Assembly (NCBI GenBank): GCA_004357005.1
Contig: SMWH01000175.1
Coordinates: forward strand, 1 to 21,204
DNA: 21,204 nt
Source of the DNA: Gammaproteobacteria bacterium
GTDB lineage: Bacteria > Pseudomonadota > Gammaproteobacteria > SMWH01
Reading direction: 5' to 3'
The notes below the pieces were generated by a model, which saw nothing but the letters and a program-made list of their open reading frames with translations, was not told where the DNA came from and searched no databases. The translations under genes were made by a program, and so were the position numbers. Positions 14,212 to 20,076 of the stretch are shown here, in pieces (position 1 is the first letter of the stretch; each line of letters starts with the position of its first letter).

Positions 14212-15456
14212 GTGAGTACTCAATCATCTGCAAACCCCCAGGCCCACAAAGCCCGGGGTGACAAATCCCAGGGCCACAAATCCAGGGCCGACAAAGGGGC
14301 AAGAGCCCCCGCGCCACGTACGGCAGGCCAAAGCAGCCTGTTGCCCGTCACCGCGCTGATCATCGCGCTTGCGACCGCGGCAACCGCGGGCTGGTTATGG
14401 CGACAACTGAACGATGCGCGCAATGCCCAATCCGAACTGGCCACTGCCCAGGCACGGGAACTGGCCGGCCTGGAGGCCGAGATCGGCCAGGTTTCACAGT
14501 CCCTTGCGGGTATCGATGATCTGAACAACGCCGTGGGCAATACGGCACGACAAATGGCCTCGGAACTCTCGGATCTTCGAGCTGATCTTGGCCAGATGCG
14601 CTTCGAACTCGTTAACCGGTTGAACGCCGGCGTTCAGGATCACGCCACGACGCTTCTGCTGGGAGAAACGGAGCACCTCATGCGAATCGCAGGCTACGAG
14701 TTGGGCCTTCGCCGGGATCCCACTGCCGCGCTGGAGGCTCTGGGTCTGGCCGATGAACGGCTTGCCGCGATGAACGACCCACTCATGGTTCGGGTGCGCG
14801 AAACACTGGCCCGCGAGATACAGGCTCTTGCGGCGGTCCCCGCCCCCGACATCGCCGGGACCGCTGCAATTCTGGGGACGCTGGCCGACCAGGCCGTGAG
14901 CCTGCCCCTGCGCAGGGCCGGGGACGCGGAAAAAACGCAATCGGGCGCCGAACAAAAGTCGTCCGGGCAAAGTGCGATCAACGATGATCCCTCGACTTCA
15001 GCCGCGGATGAGGAAAGCCGCTGGGCTGAACTCATGGATGATCTCGGCCGATCTCTCGGCCGGCTGGTGCGTGTTCAAAAACACGACAAGAACATGGCAG
15101 CACTGCTGACTCCCGACGACGAGCGGTTGATGCGGCAAAACCTGCAGATCAAGTTCGAAACGGCCCGGCTTGCGTTGCTGGAACGCCGCAGTCAGGTCTA
15201 CCGCGATACCCTGGGCGAGGCACAGCGCTGGCTGCGGACTTACTTCGATACGAACGATGAAGCGGTGGAAGCTGCACTCCGCGAGAGTGACAAGATGCTG
15301 GCGGTGATCATTGAACCGATGCTTCCGGACATTTCGGCTTCCCTGCGACAACTGCGCACGGCCCGGCAGACCCTGACGCAGGCTACGCTGAAGACCACGA
15401 CTCAGACCGCGAGTCAGGCCACAAACCCGGTGACACGCAAGGGACCCGGGTCATGA
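14212..15456 (+). CDS. hemX: HemX, membrane-anchored protein of the heme operon
   Basis: A 414-residue protein placed between hemD and hemY. It has a cytoplasmic, very basic N-terminus of about 42 residues (with the duplicated HKxRxDKxQ/GHKxRADKG pattern), one membrane span (about 43-63, LLPVTALIIALATAATAGWLW), a coiled-coil region (about 64-135), and a helical periplasmic remainder. The HemX family is often mislabelled 'uroporphyrin-III C-methyltransferase'; no SAM-binding signature is seen here, so it is not an active methyltransferase by sequence. The start is GTG 14212, with GGGAA close by and an AGGAG further upstream. It overlaps hemY by four bases (ATGA). Confidence 0.86.
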   Translation: MSTQSSANPQAHKARGDKSQGHKSRADKGARAPAPRTAGQSSLLPVTALIIALATAATAGWLWRQLNDARNAQSELATAQARELAGLEAEIGQVSQSLAGIDDLNNAVGNTARQMASELSDLRADLGQMRFELVNRLNAGVQDHATTLLLGETEHLMRIAGYELGLRRDPTAALEALGLADERLAAMNDPLMVRVRETLAREIQALAAVPAPDIAGTAAILGTLADQAVSLPLRRAGDAEKTQSGAEQKSSGQSAINDDPSTSAADEESRWAELMDDLGRSLGRLVRVQKHDKNMAALLTPDDERLMRQNLQIKFETARLALLERRSQVYRDTLGEAQRWLRTYFDTNDEAVEAALRESDKMLAVIIEPMLPDISASLRQLRTARQTLTQATLKTTTQTASQATNPVTRKGPGS

Positions 15457-16745
15457 GAGTGGTCTTCGGGGTCCTGGCGATCCTGCTGGTGCTGTTGCTG
15501 GCCGGCTGGCTGGCGCCGGAACTCGCTGATGACCCCGGCTACGTTCTGATTCGTTACCGCGGTTGGAGCCTTGAAGCCAGCCTGCTGGTCTTCGCCATGC
15601 TTCTGCTCGTGGGATACGGCGTGATTCGGTTGCTCATGTATCTGGTGCGCATTCCCAGGCGCACCGGCCAGTGGCTTTCGGAACAGAAGTCCCTCAACGC
15701 ACAACAGTCTCTGCAGCAAGGCCTGCTGGAACTGTCCGAAGGTGAATGGAAACAGGCGGAGCGTCTACTTAGCGATGCAGCCAAGCGTGGCGCCGCCGCC
15801 GGACCGGCCTACCTCACAGCTGCCCGCGCCGCCCAGGCCATGGGGGATGTGGAGGGTCGCGACCGCTATCTGACTCTGGCCGCCCAAAGCCGCCACAGCG
15901 ACACCGCGGTCGCCGTGACCCGCGCGGAACTCCTGATGGAACAAGGTGACTGGCTGAGCGCCAAGGAAATACTCAAGCGTTTGCGCCGCCGCAACCCTCG
16001 ACAGCCGCATGTGTTGCGACTGCTCACCGAATGCTATCGGCAAATGGGCCGGTGGAAATCCGTGCGCGCCCTGTTGCCGCGGCTGCGCAAAAGCGCGGGG
16101 TTGAGCGATACGGAGTATTCCCGGCTGGAGGCCGAAACCTCCGCGGGTCTGATGCAGGCGGCCACGAACGCCAGGACCCTGGAACGTCTGGCCAAACGAG
16201 CGGGCAAGAGCCTGTTGCGTGAACGTGAGGTCATCCTCGCCTACGGTCGCCGCGCGCTGGCGCTTGGAAGCGGTACCAAGGCCGAACGTCGTCTGCGTGA
16301 TTATCTCGACAAGAACTGGGATCAGGAGGTCCTGGAACTGTATGGCGCCCTGCCCGGTGACGATCCCAAGAAACGCCTGGCCGCCGCCGAAGCCTGGCTG
16401 CAAAAGCACCCGGAAGACCCCTTGCTGTTGATGACCCTCGGCAGGTTATGCCTGCAGGCGAAACTCTGGGGCAAAGCCCGAGACTACCTGGAGAGCAGCA
16501 TCGGATTCCATCCATACCCGGCTGCTTATGTCGCGTTGGCGGAGCTGGCGGAGGAAAACGGCGAAAACGCCCTGGCTTTGCTGTGCTACCGCAACGCCCT
16601 GTTGCTGGAACGGGGCGAGGAAACGGAACCCCTGCCCCATCGAGGCGAACCCGTCACCCCGCCACCCTTCCCGGCGGAACCGGAAGCCGATTTCACTGAG
16701 CGACGCACGACCCGCGGCGTCCCGGTACCTGAAGGGAAAGCTTGA
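15453..16745 (+). CDS. hemY: HemY, TPR-containing heme-operon membrane protein
   Basis: The 430-residue product has two N-terminal membrane spans (about 3-21 and 43-65). Between them lies the HemY_N signature DDPGYVLIRYRGWSLEASL. A long alpha-helical domain of TPR-like repeats follows (for example LLSDAAKRGAAAGPAYLTAARAAQAMGD, LRRRNPRQPHVLRLLTECYRQMGRW, LYGALPGDDPKKRLAAAEAWLQKHPEDPLLLMTLGRLCLQAKLWGKARDYLESSIGF). The family is tied to late heme synthesis or heme-pathway regulation; biochemical activity is not established. It should not be confused with the Bacillus protoporphyrinogen oxidase of the same name. The last codons, GKA-stop, lie inside the transcription terminator. Confidence 0.9.
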   Translation: MRVVFGVLAILLVLLLAGWLAPELADDPGYVLIRYRGWSLEASLLVFAMLLLVGYGVIRLLMYLVRIPRRTGQWLSEQKSLNAQQSLQQGLLELSEGEWKQAERLLSDAAKRGAAAGPAYLTAARAAQAMGDVEGRDRYLTLAAQSRHSDTAVAVTRAELLMEQGDWLSAKEILKRLRRRNPRQPHVLRLLTECYRQMGRWKSVRALLPRLRKSAGLSDTEYSRLEAETSAGLMQAATNARTLERLAKRAGKSLLREREVILAYGRRALALGSGTKAERRLRDYLDKNWDQEVLELYGALPGDDPKKRLAAAEAWLQKHPEDPLLLMTLGRLCLQAKLWGKARDYLESSIGFHPYPAAYVALAELAEENGENALALLCYRNALLLERGEETEPLPHRGEPVTPPPFPAEPEADFTERRTTRGVPVPEGKA

Positions 16746-16771
16746 GGATTTCATTCCTCGCGCTTTTTTTT
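16737..16771 (+). terminator. Intrinsic terminator of the algZR-hem operon
   Basis: The arms AAAGC-TTGAGGA (16737-16748) and TCCTCGC-GCTTT (16755-16766) pair, with one T-C mismatch and one G-U, around a six-base loop (TTTCAT). They run directly into eight T residues (16764-16771). The stem starts inside the last hemY codons. On the opposite strand the T-run is read as Lys codons of the convergent reductase, and the second arm encodes its REE-stop end. On the minus strand the structure has no T-run downstream, so it terminates only plus-strand transcription. Confidence 0.8.
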
Positions 16772-17794
16772 AAGGATTTTCAACCTGGTATCCGGCGAGA
16801 AATCAAAAGAATCGTAATATAACTGCTCGACCGGCAAACCGCGCTTGAGAAAATCGCGGCGCGCCACATTGATCATGGCCGGGGGGCCACTCATATACAC
16901 ATCGTACTCGGCCAGGTTTGCATGATCTTCGAGCACGGCCTCGTGCACCAGACCCCGCCGGCCCGACCAGTCGGATGACGGTTCCGACAGTACCGGCGTA
17001 AAACTCAGCTCGGCCCTGTCGCGCGCCCAGGCCTCGGGCAATTCACGCATATAAAGGCCTTGTTCATCCGCCGCGCCCCAGTAAAAATCGATGGGCCGCG
17101 TTTCACCCACGTGCGCCAGGTACTCAACCATGGCCTTAAGGGGAGCGAACCCCGTGCCCCCGCCCATCATGATCATGGGCCGCTCCGAGGCCTCGCGAAT
17201 GAAGAAGGTCCCCAGCGGCCCCTCCAGACGCAAGAGCGCACGTTCCTGGAGATCGTGAAACACATACTCGGTGAAATCCCCGCCTTCCACATGCCGAACA
17301 TGCAGTTCCAGGTGCGCGTCATCCTGGGGTGGGTTGGCGATGGAAAAAGCCCGGCGCCGGCCCTCACCCAGCAGAATATCCACGTATTGCCCGGCCAGGA
17401 ATTGCATCCGCTTACCGGCCGGCAGCTTCAGATCCAGGCGAATAACGTCGGGGGCGAGCTTTTCCCTGGAAGATACCCGCGCGGGCAGTCGCCGGACAGG
17501 GATATCGCGCACGGCCTCCACTTCCCGCACGCTCACGCACAGATCCGTTTCCGGCACCGCCTGACAGAACAGGGCCTGGCCGGCAGCCGCGTCCTCCGGA
17601 CCCAGAGCCGGCGGAGGCCCCTCCGGATAGCTCACGGCGCCCTCCAGCACCAGGCCTTTGCAACTGGCACATGCTCCGTTGCGGCAACTGTAGGGAAAGG
17701 TGTAACCGTTGCGCAGCGCCGCGGTCAGCACGCTTTCGCCGGGTTCGGCGATGAACCAGTGTCCGGTGTCGCGGTTGGTAATCCGGTATCCCAT
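16751..17794 (-). CDS. 2Fe-2S ferredoxin / FAD / NAD(P)H oxidoreductase (CDP-6-deoxyglucoseen-reductase-like)
   Basis: A 347-residue electron-transfer flavoprotein with an N-terminal plant-type ferredoxin domain (about 1-95) whose cluster cysteines are C37, C42, C45 and C77 (SCRNGACASC and ALFCQA). A ferredoxin-reductase domain follows, with the FAD-binding motif RRAFSIANPP (147-156) and the NAD(P)H-binding GGGTGFAPLK (211-220), ending with SFDFSPD. Annotators commonly label this type 'CDP-6-deoxy-delta-3,4-glucoseen reductase'; the architecture also fits flavin/phenol-hydroxylase reductase components, so the partner is unknown. No oxygenase or sugar genes are adjacent. It is convergent with hemY and shares its terminator DNA; a 49-bp tandem repeat lies upstream. 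Confidence 0.93.
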   Translation of the reverse strand: MGYRITNRDTGHWFIAEPGESVLTAALRNGYTFPYSCRNGACASCKGLVLEGAVSYPEGPPPALGPEDAAAGQALFCQAVPETDLCVSVREVEAVRDIPVRRLPARVSSREKLAPDVIRLDLKLPAGKRMQFLAGQYVDILLGEGRRRAFSIANPPQDDAHLELHVRHVEGGDFTEYVFHDLQERALLRLEGPLGTFFIREASERPMIMMGGGTGFAPLKAMVEYLAHVGETRPIDFYWGAADEQGLYMRELPEAWARDRAELSFTPVLSEPSSDWSGRRGLVHEAVLEDHANLAEYDVYMSGPPAMINVARRDFLKRGLPVEQLYYDSFDFSPDTRLKILKKKREE

Positions 17795-17818
17795 GGGCGG
17801 GCGGATTCTACCAACGGA

Positions 17819-17964
17819 GGCTCACAATCACATCGAGGCCGGGACGCGTCATGATCATCCGAACCCGGGCTCACAATCACATCGAGACCGGGAAGCGTCA
17901 TGATCATCCGAACCGGGAAAGCCGCAACTACATTGCGGCCCGGACGGGTTAAGATTGCTCGAAC
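17819..17964. repeat. 49-bp tandem repeat, two near-identical units plus a degenerate third
   Basis: Unit one (17819-17867) and unit two (17868-17916) are near-identical, beginning GGCTCACAATCACATCGAG and containing GCGTCATGATCATCCGAAC. They differ at three or so positions. A third, diverged copy (about 17919-17964) matches at roughly 29 of 46 positions and contains a perfect hairpin GCCGCAA-CTACA-TTGCGGC (17921-17939) that the first two lack. The array fills most of the 184-base gap between two divergent genes, the reductase and the GNAT gene. It has no spacers, so it is not CRISPR. Role unknown; it could be promoter-proximal or simply expanded by slippage. Confidence 0.85.
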
Positions 17965-17978
17965 AACTCCCCGATCCC

Positions 17979-18581
17979 ATGTACGACAGCCCGTTGTTGC
18001 TTGAAACCGAGCGTATTTTTCTGGCCATCCCTGGCCCGGATTGGGCGCCGGCGCTGGCCAGCTACCGGGCGCGCAACGCCGAACACCTGCGTGATGCCGG
18101 ACCCTTGCCAACCCTGGAGGTGGAAGCGGCAGCGGAGCGCTTGCGACGGGCCCAGAACCAGTTCCACCAAGGCCTCAGTGTTGCTCTGTTGCTGTTCATA
18201 AAAGAAACGCCGGAAGTGCTCATCGGCAGTCTCACCTTCGACCGAATCGTTCGGGGCCCCATGCGCGGCGTGGGAATGGGTTACGGGCTGGACCATGAAC
18301 ACGAGGGCCATGGTTTCATGTCGGAAGCAGCAACCCGCGCCATCGCATTCATGTTCGAGGAATGGGGGATGCACCGGATCGAGGCGGACTACCAGCCTGC
18401 CAACCAGCGCAGCGGCCGCCTGCTGCGCCGCCTGGGATTCGCGGTGGAGGGTTATTCCCGGGATTATCTCTACATCAACGACGCCTGGCGGGACCATGTG
18501 AAAACCGCGCTGAATCGCGGTGACCAGAAACCGCCGCCGGAACGTGATCCGGTTACGGGCGAGCCCTTTCCTCCACGCTGA
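17979..18581 (+). CDS. rimJ: RimJ-type ribosomal-protein/protein N-acetyltransferase (GNAT)
   Basis: A 200-residue GNAT acetyltransferase. Starting from ATG 17979, MYDSPLLLETERIFLAIP corresponds to the usual RimJ/RimL beginning. The acetyl-CoA-binding region is GMGYGLDHEHEGHGFMSEA, followed by the helix AATRAIAFMFEEWGMHRIEADYQPANQRSGRLLRRLGFAVEGYSRDYLYINDAWRDHVKTAL. This closely resembles, from memory, the corresponding segment of E. coli RimJ, which acetylates the N-terminus of ribosomal protein S5. A TTG at 17955 is an alternative start but has no ribosome binding site. The last 29 bases overlap the 3' end of the DUF4399 gene on the other strand. Confidence 0.86.
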   Translation: MYDSPLLLETERIFLAIPGPDWAPALASYRARNAEHLRDAGPLPTLEVEAAAERLRRAQNQFHQGLSVALLLFIKETPEVLIGSLTFDRIVRGPMRGVGMGYGLDHEHEGHGFMSEAATRAIAFMFEEWGMHRIEADYQPANQRSGRLLRRLGFAVEGYSRDYLYINDAWRDHVKTALNRGDQKPPPERDPVTGEPFPPR

Positions 18582-18999
18582 CCCGGATCTCGTCAGAGCA
18601 ACCCGCGCCGGTATAGGCCCGATGGGCTCCGTCGGCAAACTGCAACCCCAGTGTGTGATCGCCGGGAGACAGTTCCAAGGCTGCGGTCAAAGAACCGTCG
18701 CCGTAATGATGATGTTGTTCGTCGGCCGGGATGACCTCGCCGGGACCCAGAAGGGGCGCATCCACCAGGATGTGCATGTGCCCGGTACCCGGGGTCATGG
18801 TCCCGGCCGGTTGCACTTCCAGATCCCCGGCGCTCATCACTATCGTGAAGGAGCCCGGCACGGTACTGCCGTCCAGCGGTTCCACGAATCGAACGCCGTC
18901 GCCGTCGGTGGCCCGGCACTCGAATTCTCCCGAACTCCCCTGCTGGGCGCCGCAGCCCACCAACAAGGCGCCATACAGCCAGAAAATCAGGTATTTCAT
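18553..18999 (-). CDS. DUF4399 lipoprotein
   Basis: A 148-residue lipoprotein. It has a short signal (MKYLIFWLYGALLVGC) with lipobox LVGC and C16 lipidated, then GAQQGSSGEF. The rest matches the DUF4399 pattern: VRFVEPLDGSTVPGSFTIVM, PAGTMTPGTGHMHILVDAPL, GEVIPADEQHHHYGDGS, then LSPGDHTLGLQFADGAHRAYTGAGC. The conserved histidines (GTGHMHIL, QHHHYGDG, DGAHRAY) suggest metal binding, but no activity is known. The start ATG 18999 has GGGGGAG about eight bases upstream. C29 and C134 could form a disulfide. It overlaps rimJ tail-to-tail and is divergent from the DUF6502 gene. Confidence 0.88.
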   Translation of the reverse strand: MKYLIFWLYGALLVGCGAQQGSSGEFECRATDGDGVRFVEPLDGSTVPGSFTIVMSAGDLEVQPAGTMTPGTGHMHILVDAPLLGPGEVIPADEQHHHYGDGSLTAALELSPGDHTLGLQFADGAHRAYTGAGCSDEIRVSVEERARP

Positions 19000-19085
19000 C
19001 GGTTTTCTCCCCCGGGGCAGCCATTCTACTCCCCGACAAACGGCAATGTCCCGGGCTTTCATCGGTCTTGACACCCCCCCATTCC

Positions 19086-19101
19086 TGTGCGAAAAAGCAC
19101 A
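19086..19101. promoter_or_regulatory. Palindrome copy 1, TGTGC-N6-GCACA operator candidate
   Basis: TGTGCGAAAAAGCACA is a 16-base inverted repeat with five-base arms and a six-base A-rich centre. It is paired 29 bases away (start to start) with a second copy with identical arms and the same centre length. Such spacing, close to three helical turns, suggests two operators bound on the same DNA face by a dimeric regulator. The regulator is unknown. Confidence 0.5.
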
Positions 19102-19114
19102 TATATATTGAATT

Positions 19115-19130
19115 TGTGCGCTAGTGCACA
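19115..19130. promoter_or_regulatory. Palindrome copy 2, TGTGC-N6-GCACA operator candidate
   Basis: TGTGCGCTAGTGCACA repeats the arms and arm distance of copy 1, with CTAG in the centre. The intervening DNA (19102-19114) is AT-rich with TATATT at 19104-19109, which could be a -10 element. It lies 85 bases ahead of the DUF6502 start and 116 bases from the DUF4399 start. Confidence 0.5.
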
Positions 19131-19214
19131 GTTTTGCTGCCAAATTCCCTGTGACATGGACCATGGACACGCCGGAAACGGTGTGCCAACTAGAGGATGG
19201 GAGACCCCGCGTCA

Positions 19215-20030
19215 ATGAAGCAGACACGCCACTCCGTTGTGGCCGGCGCCATTACCAGGATGCTTCGACCTCTGGTGCGATTTCTGCTCCGGGCGGGTGT
19301 GTCCTACGGGGCTTTCGCTGATTTTGCGAGATGGGTGTACGTGGACGTTGCGATGAAAGAGTTCGGTATCTCCGGGCGTAAACAAACGAAGTCGCGGGTG
19401 TCAGTGCTTACTGGCCTGACCCGGCGGCAGGTTGACCAGGTCATGCGGGACCCGCCGCCGCACGAAGCCGCGGAGGCGGACCGGTACAACCGTGCTGCCA
19501 GGGTGCTGACGGCGTGGACGGATGACTCGCGTTTCCTCGATCCCGAGGGCCACCCGCTCGAGCTTCCATTGGAAGAAACGGGCGACGGTGCATCCTTCAA
19601 CGACCTGGTGCGCGCGGCCAGCGCCGAGACTCCGCCCCGGGCGATTCTCGACGAACTCAGGAATGCAGGCGCCATTTCCATCAGCGGCACCGACACGGTG
19701 AAGCTCGAAAAGGCGTACTACATCCCGACCACCAGCGAGGCGGAGAAACTGGATATCCTCGGCATGTCTACCGCGGATCTGATCTCCACCATCGACAAGA
19801 ACTTCTTTGATCCGGAACAGGAAGAAGCCCTGTTCCAGCGCGTCGTCTACAACCTGCGTATACGCCCGAGTGCCCTGCCGGAAATCCGCAAGCGCATCAG
19901 GGAGATTCTCCAGGAAGTAGCTGACGACACCGATCGTTTTCTCTATCAGGTTTCTGACAGGCCCACGCAAGTCGATCCGGAACAGGAATATAAACGCGCA
20001 GGAATTGGACTGTATTACTTTGAATCTTGA
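19215..20030 (+). CDS. DUF6502 family protein, possible DNA-binding
   Basis: A 271-residue protein recognised as DUF6502 from its pattern: MLRPLVRFLLRAGVSYGAFADFARWVYVDVA near the start, then GRKQTKSRVSVLTGLTRRQVDQVM (about 55-77), RVLTAWTDDSRFLDPEGHPLELPL, SFNDLVRAASAETPPRAILDELRNAGAI, and a C-terminal helical region ending GIGLYYFES. The 55-77 stretch reads like a helix-turn-helix; a DNA-binding role is inference, and the family has no assigned function. ATG 19215 has GGGAG 11 bases upstream; ATG 19197 has AGAGG right against it and is less likely. The gene sits alone with an acidic secreted protein 46 bases downstream, suggesting an operon. Confidence 0.82.
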   Translation: MKQTRHSVVAGAITRMLRPLVRFLLRAGVSYGAFADFARWVYVDVAMKEFGISGRKQTKSRVSVLTGLTRRQVDQVMRDPPPHEAAEADRYNRAARVLTAWTDDSRFLDPEGHPLELPLEETGDGASFNDLVRAASAETPPRAILDELRNAGAISISGTDTVKLEKAYYIPTTSEAEKLDILGMSTADLISTIDKNFFDPEQEEALFQRVVYNLRIRPSALPEIRKRIREILQEVADDTDRFLYQVSDRPTQVDPEQEYKRAGIGLYYFES

Positions 20031-20076
20031 ACTGCGGCGCAAACGACTGGCGTGCGCTCGAACTGAGGTTATTGCC

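Larger units (their letters stand above)
19000..19214. other. Divergent intergenic region DUF4399 / DUF6502
   Basis: A 215-base spacer from the DUF4399 start to the DUF6502 start. It holds two matched palindromes described separately (19086-19101 and 19115-19130) and a TA-rich core between them. It also holds a perfect -35-like TTGACA (19068-19073) on the plus strand, followed by a run of seven C residues; I see no matching -10 at 16-18 bases for that hexamer. No small coding frame with a good ribosome binding site was found. Confidence 0.6.

Noticed and set aside
14212..15456. Uroporphyrinogen-III C-methyltransferase activity for HemX
   Set aside because: There is no SAM-binding or tetrapyrrole-methylase signature; the sequence is a TM segment plus coiled coil.
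17819..17964. CRISPR array
   Set aside because: The 49-bp units are contiguous with no unique spacers, there are only two good copies, and there are no cas genes nearby.
17725..18111. Minus-strand coding frame through the tandem repeat (repeated VxMIMTLPGLDVIVSP-like peptide)
   Set aside because: It overlaps the start of the reductase gene and the acetyltransferase gene, has no ribosome binding site, and its peptide repeat is only a by-product of the DNA repeat.
17949..18638. Minus-strand open frame opposite the acetyltransferase
   Set aside because: The plus strand encodes a RimJ-like protein with clear conserved sequence, so the antisense frame is a shadow.
19068..19109. Standard sigma-70 promoter using TTGACA 19068-19073 and TATATT 19104-19109
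   Set aside because: The spacing is 30 bases, far over the usual 16-18, so the two hexamers cannot form one promoter.
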